Below are positions 21,491 to 32,194 of a DNA stretch of 64,000 bases, in pieces (position 1 is the stretch's first letter; every line of letters begins with the position of its first letter). The notes under the pieces were generated by a model. It made no database searches. It was not told the origin of the DNA and worked only from the letters and a program-made list of their open reading frames with translations. Position numbers and translations under genes: made by a program. The DNA comes from Rhyacophila brunnea (taxonomy: Eukaryota > Arthropoda > Insecta > Trichoptera > Rhyacophilidae): assembly GCA_022495005.1 (NCBI GenBank), contig JAGYXB010000657.1, forward strand, positions 124,001 to 188,000. The letters run 5' to 3'.

Positions 21491-22107
21491 GGCTATATGT
21501 ACCTCAGTTAGGCATCGTCTAAAAAGATCGTGACTAGGCGATGCGCGGATTGCGGGTCGCGGGTGCAAATGACGCATGCCGAACGAAATATAATTTGTCA
21601 TATAAATCCAACATGCGTCCATTTAATGATCTGTTTACACAAAGCGCTTAACGTCAGCGGACAGCAGAGCCAGTCCAAAAACAAACATTTTCTTTCTTAA
21701 CTTTCTTCTTTAAGCACTACGGTGCATGGTTGCAGCATCAGTCCCGTGCGGCTCCGTCTTGGGACGGAATGAGCACTTAAAATCACTTCTTTCAGACACG
21801 TTTAAAGCGTCATAGAAAGCGGCCGTGCATATCCACGGTTGAGCATATATGACGGGTGGTGGTGGGCACTTTAACGTATGTTCTATTAGTAACAATAATA
21901 ATATATTCATTGACATGTTTTCTTTTTCAAGTACATGGGTAACGTTTTTAGTCATCTTTACACGATTTAAGAATTAATACCCAGGTTGCCTTCACGAAAC
22001 TAATTGACATTTTGCCAGCTCGACGTTTGCTCTCCGAATGGCAGCGAGTCCAAAATTTCGTCGCACCTATAGTTGAAAATAATTTGCCGTTTCACTGATG
22101 TATCGTC
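21491..22107. mobile_element. pB-1, piggyBac-like MITE, copy 1
   Basis: TTAA on both sides (21487-21490, 22108-22111), inside hAT-1 sequence that is continuous without it. The left end has GTCTAAAAAGATCGTGACTA and GGATTGCGGGTCGCGGGTG; the right end has GTTTCACTGATG. It is ~240 bp longer than copies 2 and 3 because of extra sequence at about 21635-21880, part of which resembles 34235-34400. Non-coding, so mobilised in trans if at all. Confidence 0.8.
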
Positions 22108-22415
22108 TTAAGCCCTGCCTAAGCCAAAGCTTAATCGATAAAAAATCTTCTATCTATAAAGTATCTAAAATTATGTAAACCATACATAACACCAGGCATA
22201 ATTTTAGATATTACATTTAAAAACGAATATTTTTTTACTATTATCTACTATGGCTTGGATTAGGCAGTGTTTAGTTTAATTTAAAAGCTAATAAATATGT
22301 ACTATCTACAGATTTGTAGTATTAGTTAAATGTAGAGACATAAACTCCTTTGACTGACATAGTTTTAGTGTGCACTATTTATGTCAGAAATTAACAGTCT
22401 ACCTCCACCCTTCGC

Positions 22416-22420
<5 letters not shown>

Positions 22421-22449
<29 letters not shown>
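22421..22449. repeat. (TA)n microsatellite
   Basis: Uninterrupted TA run at the junction between the hAT-1 right end and the 3' end of the RTE-2 copy on the minus strand. Confidence 0.85.
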
Positions 22450-22451
<2 letters not shown>

Positions 22452-22785
22452 TCATCAGCCGGGGTCCATCCACTGCTTGATGAAGGCCTCCCCAAGCTTC
22501 TTCCAACTCTCTCGGTCTTGTGTCGTTCGCTGCCACGTATTTCCGCCGAACTTTACCAGTTCGTCAATCCAGCGGCTTTTAGGGCGACCCTGTAGCCGTT
22601 TCGTGCCCCTTGGGTACCACTGGATGACGGCGTTTGTCCAGCGGCCGTCCTTTCGGCGAGCAATGTGCCCCGCCCATCTCCATTTCAGCTGTTTGGCAAC
22701 GTCTATTACATCGCGTACTCCTGTCTGATTCCTAACCCATAACAACATAAACCTCTCCATGCCTCGCTGTGCGACTCTTAGCAGT
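22450..22785 (-). pseudogene. RTE-2 reverse transcriptase C-terminus, minus strand
   Basis: A minus-strand frame ending at the TGA at 22455-22457 encodes the tail typical of insect RTE-type endonuclease-reverse transcriptases: VAQRGMER, VRDVIDVAKQLKWRWAGHIA, RRKDGRW, then W-R-Q-DRESWKKLGEAF and a last QWMDPG. A small deletion follows GMER compared with the 58-kb copy. On the plus strand ATCATCAGCC at the end corresponds to a GATGAT 3' tail, the short-repeat 3' end usual for RTE elements. 5' truncated. Confidence 0.85.
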
Positions 22786-22890
22786 AATTTTATATATAAC
22801 ATTACAACTGAGTAAAATGATAGTAGTGTAGTGAAACAGTAGTTAGTAATAATTAGTAATATAAGTAACAACAGACAAATATTTGTGATA

Positions 22891-23152
22891 ATAAGTAACG
22901 CAATTTGGAAAGCGCTTCAGAAGGTACGAGTATTCTAGTTACATTCGTTGTAATTAGATAGGAAAAATGTATTTTAGTGGTCACGGCACATGGGAGAAAA
23001 TTCCAGGCGGCGCAGGTGCGAGTTTTCTTGGGTGTTGTTTTTTTATTTTTATTTTTATAATGGTTATGTATTTCTCAGAAGTATTTTAAAATGATCTATG
23101 TTTAATAAAAGATTATTACATTTTTAAATTTTGTGAATTATTATTCAAATAT
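22891..23152 (+). mobile_element. SINE-1-related copy, diverged
   Basis: Starts with ATAAGTAACGCAATTTGGAA, shared with 34997. A degenerate tRNA-like part (TTAGTGGTCACGGCACATGG) follows, then TTCTCAGAAGT, AAAATGATCTATGTT and TTTTGTGAATTATTATTCAA from the SINE-1 body and tail. Confidence 0.55.
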
Positions 23153-25076
23153 AGATTATTATGAATATTTTTTTATTCAACGAATAATAATTTACTCGAT
23201 TAAAACATTCTTTCTTTTACTAACATATTTTGGAAACTTCTAACAAGTATACCAATTAGAAAAAAAATCGTTGGTCGCGTATTAACAAAATTTGAGTAAA
23301 GTTTCAGTCGCACGACTATAAGTTAACTTCGTCGTGTTTCTGAATTATGTAATTTTAATAAAGAATGTTCCAGTTTTTAAACATATTATATAAACAAAAG
23401 TTTATTAAATAATCAACCAGCGCAAGTATAATTCAGATAAAATTTAATGAGATCCTGGCGATGGTTAAGAATCAATATACGTACCCATTATTGGTATCTT
23501 GATTCAAACCAGAACAGTAGGTAGTAAGTTGCAAGATTATTAGTTAATAATATTATTGTAATTAGACAGAACGCAGGTAACTATTTTGGTTAAGTATATT
23601 GACCGGAATCCAATAGATGCGGGTTTGAATTCAGGCTCCATATTTTTTCTGATAGTTTTGTTTCTGAGGTGTACCGTACCACTGAAAAACGCACTTATTA
23701 AAATTAATTCGCATTAATTATAAATGGTTTGATAAATTTAAGGATAGAGCACTCATCCAGAAGTTAAGAATGTGAGTTAGAGTTGCACTTTTTTGCAAAT
23801 TTTTTGGACGTTTTTTTTTTAAATTATGTATATTCTATATTGAAGAAGAGAACATCTCTAAATCCTATATTCAGTATAAAACAAAACAAGTTTACTAATA
23901 CATTCCACCTGCCTTAATGTATATTATGTTCTTTTAAAATTCATCCATTTGGTGCACTTGCTCATATTTTTGTCACAAAGGTATATATTATATTCTTTGT
24001 CACACAAAATAATAAACAAAAATACTAATTATTGTTCCCCTATTTACATAGATGTACCTACATATTTGACTTATTTTTATACTCTAATTGATTTAAGTTT
24101 GTATTATTCCATTTCAGTCGTTTCTTGCGACCCGGGTTTCACTTTTCGGCATCTTCAGGCAGTGTGTACACTCACCAAAAGGAAAATACACAGTGACAAC
24201 GAATACAATTAACTCTAACTTATATAACAAAGAAATACAATAAAGTAGGTAAAAACTTTATCACCTAGCTATTAAGTCAAGAATCACAATAAAAAAAATA
24301 TAACAAAAAAATATAAATAGTTGAAGTGTTTGTAAAAAAACCTCTACCTTATCAATAAAAAAACACTCGATATGCGTATATAAATCGTCAAAACCTAATA
24401 ATAGATCATTAGTAATTTTTAACAATAAATACCTATACTACACTCAAGAGGTGTAAAATCGTCCATTCCATCAAGTACCATCGGTCGATAGTATTAATAT
24501 TATTTTTATACGTTTTATATCATGTTGTGAAAGTCTTAAACTTGTAATATGCAATATTCATGAGTGGAAATAAATCACTAAGTTAAATTGAATTCAAACA
24601 ATTGGTACTGTTCTGATTCAATGATAAAAGCTTGACCTAATGTGTCGAAATGGTAATGTCGAGCTTTAAGCTTCGTATAGCCGGCCATCAAAACCTATAA
24701 ATTCCTACGCGAGGCAATAAATCAAAATGTTGATTATTAATGAACATAAGAGAATCACGAAATCAGAATATACGACCAACGGCGTGCCAGTTAACAACAA
24801 AATTATTTATTAATCTATTCAGGTAGGTAGGAATATTTTAAAAGTATCACAGTGAAGATACATCAATATTATAATGCAAATTTAGATACAGTATAATAAT
24901 TATATAAACACAACAAAATCATAGTAATTATAATAAAAAATTTAAAAAACAAAAATTTTTCATCAAATTTTTATGTACTTGTTAATTAGAAATTTTAAAC
25001 AATGTAAAAATTCTACGGATACTTACGGATTCAATGGACGATATTTAAAAAAAATCATAACGGTGTACTTTTTATT
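23153..25076. other. Long AT-rich stretch with one tRNA-like fragment
   Basis: About 23560-23650 contains GCGGGTTTGAATTCAGGCTC, a B-box-like T-arm, followed by a T-rich segment as in SINE heads. Apart from that I see no gene. The plus-strand frame at 23949-24212 has no known motif. Confidence 0.4.
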
Positions 25077-25530
25077 ATTACAACGTTTTTATTAGGTCGT
25101 CTTCTTGTTTGTCCGGTGGTTGTTTGTCCAGTCGATTTTTAACTAATTTCCCGACAAGCAAGACATTTGAAACTTTTAGAATATATCAGAACACGATGCC
25201 AATGCATTATTTTAATACTTTTAGCCATCTTTAAGCAGAATTGAATTCATTTTCAGTTAATTCTATTTTGTATGAAAAGTTATTTCGGAAGAAATCCGTA
25301 ATCCAATCCACTATTATTGGTTGCTAAGCGGGTGGTCCTAGCAACTAAATTAATATATACGTGCGTTACTATGGAAATAGAAATGATAATTCAGTATTCT
25401 ATATTTGTTTGTTTGTTTGTTTTTTATTTACTTCATATCAAGTATAAATTTGAGCATATTGAGCATAATAGTGCAACAGAAAATTTAAAAACGTTGTATA
25501 TAAAAAGTTCTTTTTATCTTGTAATTATTT
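25077..25530 (+). repeat. Rep-A copy 3
   Basis: Near full length and in the same order as copy 1, with CAGAACACGATGCCAATGC, GAAGAAATCCGTAATCCAA and ATACGTGCGTTACTATGG. It runs straight into a short block (ATACGGTGTACTTCCATG) resembling a LINE 3' UTR. Confidence 0.75.
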
Positions 25531-25953
25531 TACTTAGGTTATACGGTGTACTTCCATGTTCTTTTTTTGCGATGTTCTCATTTACTATTCGAATTACGCT
25601 GATTTCTCCCATATCATGCTGAGAACATTTTGAATGTATTATTTATATTTTAATGTCAATAAGAACTGGACCACCCCCAAGTTGTTATGGAAAGTAATTC
25701 AATTGTATGAGTATTCGTGTATCAAATTTCATATCTTGAAAGTATGTATACGATGAATGGAGGGAACATTGTTGGAATTATATATAATATATAAAGAAAT
25801 TTAATATTTATTATAAGAATACCATTACCTATTAGATATTAGTTTTTAGTTACAGTATACTGCTAAAATTCTTTTACTTGTAGGTAGAGGTGAATTTAAT
25901 ATTTAAGACGGTCAATACAACCAACATATTATTTGTTTTCCAATAGAATTTGC
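25531..25953. other. Spacer
   Basis: Starts with a short Jk-1-like 3' UTR fragment (GGTGTACTTCCATG); otherwise unassigned. Confidence 0.4.
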
Positions 25954-25957
25954 TTAA

Positions 25958-26331
25958 GGCCATGCATTAGTTGAGGCACGGTCTAAAAAGATCGTTGCTA
26001 GGCGATGTGCGGATTGCGGGTCGCGGGTGAAAATGACGCCTGTCAAACGAAATATTATTTCTCATATAAATCCAACATACGTCCATTTTATGTTCTGTTT
26101 ATTATTCTATTAGTATCAATAATAATATATTCATTGACATGTTTGCTTTTAAAGTAAATGGGTAAAGTTTTTAGTCATCTTTACACGATTTTAGAATTAA
26201 TTGGCCCGTCGCCATCACGCAGCAAAGTGACGTGCGTCCGACTCCACGTTCTCTCAATGAATGCGAAGCAAGTACAAATTTTCGTCGCGCGTACAGTTGA
26301 ACATTATTTGGCGTTTCACTGATGCGTCACC
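25958..26331. mobile_element. pB-1, piggyBac-like MITE, copy 2
   Basis: TTAA at 25954-25957 and 26332-26335. The left end GGCCATGCATTAGTTGAGG and the reverse-complemented right end GGTGACGCATCAGTG are imperfect inverted repeats. The internal GTCTAAAAAGATCG and TGCGGGTCGCGGGTG blocks match copy 1. At 374 bp it is probably the standard length. Confidence 0.8.
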
Positions 26332-26335
26332 TTAA

Positions 26336-27370
26336 TATGGCTATCAATTGGCCGATATAAATAGTCGGTATTATCAGTTATTTTAATTAAATTTTATTGT
26401 ATATAATCTTTTAGTTTTAGCTATTATTTTTGAGCACAAAAAGCTACACAAAACCATCTTATAAATTTGTACTGAGTCTACTGGGTACTGTGGATTAACG
26501 CATTTGGATGTTGTTCATTTCAATAAAGTTTAAAATATTCGGCAAGGAAAAAGTTAATAACTTTGTATGTCAGATCGAAAAAATATCACATTAATTCATT
26601 AATCAGCGCACACTCTGTGCATATACAAGTGTTTTAATTTTGAAACAAAATAATTAAAAACACGTTTTCGTGCCTCTTATAAAAATATTTCACGGTTAAT
26701 CCTCTTTCCCTAATTAATATAGTCGATATAAGATAATTATGGTTGAATACCAGGTGCGATTTTGTTTCTCCTCACTATATAAATAAAATAATGTTTTATA
26801 TTGAATATCCTCCCGCTGCGTACGCCACAGCAACGCAACCTTGTATAGGAAAGCAAAATTAGCATGGACCATGTTATTTGGGGGTAGAAAATTACGCCCT
26901 TAAAAGTGATTTATTTATTCATCGTAAAGCAAGAAAATTAATGAGTTTTTTCTGTTTTCGTTATAGTGCAATGGATTTTACTAGAAGCGTGATCAAACTT
27001 ACGCGGCGATTTGTATAAATTCAATGTATATACAAAATTATTTATTTAAATAATATACAGGGTCAATTGGTGGTATAGAGTTTTAAGCTACATTTTAGAG
27101 CCAATTAAAAAAATATAAGTAGGTATTTGATTATTTAAAAAATCTTCTGTGAAATAAACTCGGCGCTTTGCGCCTCGCGAGGGGGCTCCGCCCACCTGGG
27201 ACCCTAGATGATGGTTACTTAAACCCTGACGGCTGAACTTATTAAACATGGATACATGCTTTGCCTACTTATTCTCTGAATGCTGGTTGTCCAAATTCGA
27301 AAGAAAATTTATTTTTCAAAGTAACCGGATTCAAACAATTGCAATTTTCGGAAAATTAAAATTTATGAAC
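26336..27370. other. Unassigned stretch with a GC-rich patch
   Basis: About 27160-27210 is locally GC-rich (GCGCTTTGCGCCTCGCGAGG). No gene or known repeat supported. Confidence 0.4.
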
Positions 27371-27383
27371 TCATATGGTAATG

Positions 27384-27691
27384 AACATACATAATTTTGA
27401 AAACACTTTCTGAGAAAATATATTATAACCAATAGAAAAAATCTTTTTGAAAAAGTAAGCCACCCCGGAAGGGAATCGAATTGCCCCGTCCGTGCGACGG
27501 ACGGGGCGTAATCCCAGGAGATGCAGGGTTCGATTCCCTGCCGGGGTGGCTTACTTTTTTCAAAAAGATTTTTCTATTAGTTATAACATATTTTCTCAAA
27601 AAGTGTTTTTCAAAATTATGTATGTTCAATAATCAGAATGGTACATTCTTAAATCTTGTGAATTATCCGTTGAATAAAAGAAATATTTAAA
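27384..27691. mobile_element. Palindromic SINE-1 with 13-bp target duplication
   Basis: TCATATGGTAATG lies at 27371-27383 and again at 27692-27704. The insert is a long palindrome. Its right arm is SINE-1 in plus orientation: a T-arm-like GGGTTCGATTCCCTGCCGGG, then GTGGCTTACTTTTTTC, the body and a GTTGAATAAAAG tail. The left arm is the reverse complement from the T-arm to CATACATAATTTTG. The centre has its own GC-rich hairpin with GTCCGTGCGACGGAC. The tail is present only on the right, which gives it polarity. Confidence 0.8.
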
Positions 27692-27704
27692 TCATATGGT
27701 AATG

Positions 27705-27915
27705 TTGGTGCGTAAGTATTTGCTATACATAATCGTTAGAAGTAATGGTCAATATGAGTTTATGATAGCTGAAATAAGTTATGTAATTTTTAGAATGAAT
27801 TTTGTCGATGTGGCGAGGGAAGATCAAATCAATGCACTACCCACCACGAGTAGTTGAGATAGCTGGATTCGTTATCTGCAGAAGCTCGAACATTTTCTCC
27901 ATGAAAGTGATGAGA
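27705..27915. other. Spacer
   Basis: No feature recognised. Confidence 0.4.
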
Positions 27916-28922
27916 TGCGTATCCGGAAATTTGTACGTAAATAGTTCACCGCAAGACACTTATTCGTGCGCCGCAGTACGTGAAACAATGAAATTCTTAT
28001 CAAATTGCGTTATAATATTCAATATATTAATATAGAATGTTACATTCTTGAATCTTGTGTAATAGTGTGTTTTTTTTGATAATGTAAATTAAAAATTTTT
28101 TAGCATGGATACATGCTTTTGCCTTGACCTCTCGGGTGGATTCGTTACGAAAAATCACACAGGCGTAATGGTCACAATTGTAGCGCAGCCGCTAGAGACT
28201 ACTAGAGACAAACGGCCGCGAGCCGCGCACCCCGCAGTTTATTTTATGATAAATGTAGAGTTGTCACTTCATAACTTTGCACTCCGTAATATATTTTGTT
28301 AAACATATTACCTACCTATTTTATTTATTACTACATAATATTATATATGAATACAAGTGAATATCATTTGATCTAATCTAATGCGAGGTAATCAGTCGAA
28401 GAGGCGTATCAGTGCAGTAAAAAAGTGAAAAAAGAAAACCAACATTTCATCGGTTAAATGTAAATTGTACGTATGCAGTTCATCGTGGGACATTTATTCG
28501 TACGCCGCAGTACGTGAATCATGAGTTTGTATAACACTTTATCAAATGACGAGTTCTTTGTTGAACATTTCACCGTGGAATACATTTGTACGTATCTTAC
28601 AAAATGCGGAGATAGTTTGCATATAGTACAGTTCCAATTAGATTAACCCTAACCTAACCTAGTAAAGACATCTCATTAAATTCACCATGTAGCATACGTA
28701 CAAATATACTCCACGGTGAAATGTTCAACGAAGAACTCGTCATTTGATTAAATGTTACACAAACTCATGTTTCACGTACTACGGCGCACGAATAAATGTC
28801 CCACGATGAACTGCATACGTACAATTTATATTATCAAAAAAACACACTATTACACAAGATTCAAGAATGTAACATTCTATATTAATATATTGAATATTAT
28901 AACGCAATTTGATAAGAATTTC
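27916..28922. mobile_element. Compound inverted structure built from Mu-1 and SINE-1 pieces
   Basis: A single Mu-1 arm tip (27916-27988, starting CGTATCCGGAAATTTGTACG) is followed by ~100 bp (27990-28090) that recurs inverted at 28823-28922. Both arms contain a SINE-1-like tail (ACACAAGATTCAAGAATG on the right arm). Between them lie ~360 bp of unassigned DNA and a Mu-1 copy (28452-28829). Confidence 0.6.
28452..28829. mobile_element. Mu-1 copy 2, symmetrical form
   Basis: Unlike the other copies, both arms here are of the same tip type (GTACGTATGCAGTTCATCG on the left and its inverse on the right). The shared arm core and a centre with CCCTAACCTAACCTAG are retained. No 9-bp duplication was identified. 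Confidence 0.7.
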
Positions 28923-28967
28923 ATACAACTATTAGTTAAAATCGTCGTTACTAACTAAGATGCCAGT

Positions 28968-29040
28968 AGCTTAATTGGAAAAGCATTGTGGCGCAAATCC
29001 AGCAGACACAGGTTTAAGTCCCGTCGGATGTCATATTTTT
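28968..29040 (+). mobile_element. tRNA-like SINE head
   Basis: TAGCTTAATTGGAAAAGC fits the D-arm/A-box consensus and CAGGTTTAAGTCCCG resembles the T-arm/B-box, 40-odd bases apart as in a tRNA. The acceptor stem does not pair, so this is a SINE promoter remnant and not a tRNA gene. A T-rich segment follows. Confidence 0.55.
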
Positions 29041-29559
29041 TCCTACAAAATGATTTTATCTAGTGTGTATATGCATGAGATGTTTTCAAATATGTATAGG
29101 TATCAAACAAATGTTTAAAATTGCAAGCTTCGTATTTTGCGCTCTGTGCTTCTGAATGATGGCAAATTCACCCTAATATTACGAATTCAGAAAGTTTTAT
29201 AGGGATATACAATATCTAAAATATTTGGAAAATCCAATAAAAAAATATTTGATATGGTATGTATTTTTCGTTTTAAAATTATGGCATGAGAAATGATCAT
29301 TGTAATATATTATTATTGAAATATATTAGAGAAGAACAAATAGACCAGCTGGTTACTTTCCGGGTGAGTGCTTTGGTCTCTAAGCTATCGATCCGTCTAT
29401 GATTCATGCAAATTATTTCTTATAATAGATCAAAGTACTCACACTGAAAGTGAAAGACGAGACTTCGAATACCACTCAGTCCAATTTTTTATTAAGAAAA
29501 TAACATAATTATTATGAAAACATAGCTAAAGGCGTCATACTTAATTGCCACAAAAATGG
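29041..29559. other. Unassigned stretch with a second tRNA-like fragment
   Basis: About 29430-29500 (GTACTCACACTGAAAGTG, then GAGACTTCGAATACC) resembles a SINE head also seen at about 49395-49440. Otherwise unassigned. Confidence 0.4.
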
Positions 29560-29780
29560 CTATGTTGGTGTCACCACTATGGTGTTCGATGTGTGGGTTA
29601 TGGTGTTGGGTGTGATGATGAAAAAGTTGAAGATGTATTACAGGAGCGAGTTTTATTTGCAGCGTAACGATCGGTACAATAGTATAAATACAATGACAGT
29701 ATTATCTACTGAGATAGTTACGAGCCAGGTACTTACAGGTAGATTGGAGTGACCTTTTGATAAATCATTATTCGTTATTT
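29560..29780. repeat. Rep-E copy 2
   Basis: Shares CAGGAGCGAGTTTTATTTG, CAGCGTAACGATCGGTAC and upstream ATGGTGTTGGGTGTGATGA with 16400-16680. Class unknown. Confidence 0.45.
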
Positions 29781-30070
29781 TTACAGTCAAAAGTAATACA
29801 TAAACATTATATTCCCGTACATAATTATATTGAACGAGTCAGCAGTTTAAATACGAGTAGCTTGTGAATTTTATTTATGACTAGCTGACCCGGCGAACTT
29901 CGTACCGCCTCAGAATCAATAATCTTGTGTTAACTTATTAGCTGAATTAAATTCAGTTTTTATTAAGTTAAAATGAATACTCAAAATGAATAAGTTCAAT
30001 AAATGTGCAAAAATCAAATCAAAATGAAAAGTATTTTAAGTATATTGAACTGTACACACTGTACACACAC

Positions 30071-30165
30071 GATGACCGCGTGGATTAAGCGCCGGTCTAT
30101 AGAGTCGAGGGTCCCATGTTCGAATCCTGGGTCTGGTATGTTCACATATTGTAATTCAATTTCAA
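30071..30165 (+). mobile_element. SINE-2 head inside the Helitron
   Basis: GACCGCGTGGATTAAGCGCC (A-box region) and CATGTTCGAATCCTGGGTC (B-box/T-arm) followed by a TTCACATATTG segment match the head of SINE-2 at 9796 and 43645. The body is truncated. The Helitron helicase frame is lost at its right edge. Confidence 0.65.
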
Positions 30166-31565
30166 TTCAATGATGACTACCGAGCCAACCTTCAGTCGTA
30201 AATTGTGCGGTGGCAAGCCAGGCAGATCCAATGAGTTTAAAAATTCTGTTGGATAGTTGGTTGCTTCGTCTTCGTTTGTTAGACAGTCGATAGATTTGAA
30301 GGAATGCAGTGGACCAACGATTTGATTTTGAATTGTGAAGTTTAAGTGATCCACATCTTTGTTCTTTACCGCAAGAATGCTCGTTCACTCAACCAATTGT
30401 CATGTTTGTGATTAGCAATGATGTTCGGTAACACTTTGTTGATGAGTTCGTCCTTAGTTGAGACGAAATTGGAAAAATTCAGCGGAAACGAAATCAATCC
30501 GCTCAATTCATCGACAGGAACACGGCCGTTACCGATAGTCAGCAATTGCTTGGAGAAATGTTCGGCAGATTGATCGTTTAGCAATGCAACTCGCATGTTT
30601 GTCGTCAGCTGAAGTGTCTTCACATAGTACCACAGAGTCGATGATTTGAGGCAAGCATTTATTTTATCAGCAGCGGTCGATCTTGGAATGACTGGTAGTG
30701 TTTGGCGAAAATCGCCAGATAGTAGAATCATTGCGCCTCCAAAACTTCTTGAGTCACTGCAAAGATCTTTCATAGTTCGATTGAGTGCTTTCAATGCGCG
30801 TTTGTGCGCCATTGTGCATCCATCCCAGGTGATGATTTTACTTGCTAACAAAACTTTGGCCATTGCTGAGTATTTCGCAATGTTGCATGTCGGTTTTTCA
30901 GTTGGCAATTTCAACGTTGAATGAGGCCTTCGGCATCCTTCTAACAACATGGCCGCTATCCCAGAAGAAGCAACTGCTACAGCATTTTCGGATCTCGCAC
31001 GAACAGTAGCCAAAATCAATGACATGAGGAATGTCTTCCCAGTTCCATCGGGCGCGTCGAGGAAAAATAAGCCACCACTTCCATCATCAATTGCCTTCAT
31101 TAACGTATCGTACACTTCCTTGTTGAGGGTTCAACAGTGGTACATTCGTTCGAACCGATTGGTTCAATGCATCTCGATCATATTCACGATCACGTTCCAA
31201 TTCTCGATTGAAAGCGTCGTTCATTCCACGATGTGGCGTTGGCATTCCTAACTTGACTAAAAAACTGCCGCACATGAGGTAACACATGTATTCGATCAAA
31301 AGCAAAGCCTGGTTATGTATCTCCTCATTCACCTCGAGATCGGGATTCCCTGAACTGACACAAATTCGATGTAAAATGTCTTCTGACATGTCAACCTTTC
31401 ACTTGTTCCATAGTTCAGGTGGATTCGATGGGAAGCATGTCGAAATAATGATATCAAATAATGTGCGTATCTGCAGAAACAATTGCTTCAGCGATTGTCA
31501 TATCCCAATGAGTATCGTTTTCAAGCAAATTGAGCTGTTGACGTGAAGCACGAAATGTTGGGCAC
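30142..31565 (-). pseudogene. Helitron Pif1-type helicase, C-terminal part, broken
   Basis: In three main segments on the minus strand. 31565-31389 includes RASRQQLNLLENDTHWDMTI. 31389-31087 includes MSEDILHRI and GMPTPHRGMNDAFNREL. 31115-30366 is the 249-codon core with the Walker A loop APDGTGKT (residues 21-28), VASSGIAAMLLEGCRR-HS, and motif III GDFRQTLPVIP. A frameshift near 30375 leads to the last segment with YPTEFLNSLDLPGLPPHNL and KVGSVVI. The Walker B position reads WDGCTMAHK where the family has D-E, so the catalytic glutamate is lost. The last ~60 residues are missing and the Rep nuclease is absent. The helicase would unwind DNA in rolling-circle transposition; this copy cannot. 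Confidence 0.9.
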
Positions 31566-31940
31566 ACTACACCATTGACAGATAGACATTTCGACTATTA
31601 TTCTTTCTTTTGTTTGTTTGTTTCTTGTTTATTGTTTCTGTCATGTATCACAGATGGCGTTGTATACGGATTGAATTTTTTGTGTGATTTTCTTTTGTTT
31701 TCGAATGCGCGAGGTCGTTTAAATTCATCGATATCAGTCAAAAGCCGTTCCTTACAAAATGTATGAGAAAATGAATTTTCTTCATAATTTATTTTTTCCG
31801 TGATTTATCCAATGTTTTAATAGTTATTCTGCTATTCGGGGCGGAGACAAATCCAATAAATTAAAGATCATAAAAATCGGTCCAGCCGTTCTTGAGTTAT
31901 AAATGGTGTAACTAACACGACTTTGTTTTATATATATAGA

Positions 31941-32194
31941 TTACAGTCATAATATAATATGACACTATGGGAAAGGATTATTAGACTAATTTTCCATTGT
32001 GATACCGTATTTCATATCGCTAGTCAATCTGATGATCTAGCTGAACAGTAAACTTGTTTACCGTTATAATGTGTCACTGAGAAATTATTATTGCGGTCGA
32101 ATAATTTGATACATTAAAAATAGATATTTGATCGCTAATATACTGACAGCTACAGCTATTTGTATGGGCACGATATCCGAGAGATGCATGTTGG
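31941..32194. other. Spacer
   Basis: No feature recognised. Confidence 0.4.

Larger units (their letters stand above)
20642..22420. mobile_element. hAT-1 copy broken by two nested elements
   Basis: The left edge CAGTAGTGAGGAG at 20642 matches the hAT-1 start. The body resumes after an RTE-1 insertion at ~21231 (GGAGGTATGATGTT, AATAGTGCTCACTAAAC). It is interrupted again at the TTAA of AAATCCATTAAGCCCTGCC by pB-1, and ends CTCCACCCTTCGCCACT at ~22420. The un-interrupted hAT-1 sequence elsewhere supports both junctions. The element's own 8-bp duplication is obscured by (TA)n on the right. Confidence 0.65.
29881..31940 (-). mobile_element. Helitron, both termini present, internally deleted
   Basis: Read on the minus strand, the 5' end is TCTATATATATAAAAC at 31940 and the 3' end is GAAGTTCGCCGGGTCAGCTAG at 29881, so it begins TC and ends CTAG, fitting the CTRR rule. 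It sits between host A (29880) and host T (31941), the usual Helitron AT target, with no target duplication. Near the 5' end GTGTTAGTTACACCATTTAT is typical of insect Helitrons. At 2.06 kb it keeps only a helicase fragment and no Rep (HUH) domain. A SINE-2 head interrupts the 3' part. Confidence 0.85.

Noticed and set aside
22381..22728. 115-codon plus-strand frame
   Set aside because: It is the antisense of the RTE-2 reverse transcriptase tail plus the (TA)n run.
25317..25622. 101-codon plus-strand frame, also partly open in other copies
   Set aside because: It is the Rep-A sequence read through; the frame differs or is broken in other copies, and the hydrophobic residues come from T-rich DNA.
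27477..27565. tRNA-like stem ACCCCGG...CCGGGGT at the centre of a palindrome
   Set aside because: The pairing comes from the inverted duplication of a SINE, and there is no A-box half.
28452..28829. CRISPR-like or satellite array from repeated blocks
   Set aside because: The repeats are inverted arms of a transposon with no regular spacers, in a eukaryotic genome.
30646..31251. Plus-strand frames of 92-100 codons
   Set aside because: Antisense shadows of the Helitron helicase, whose minus-strand frame has Walker A and motif III.
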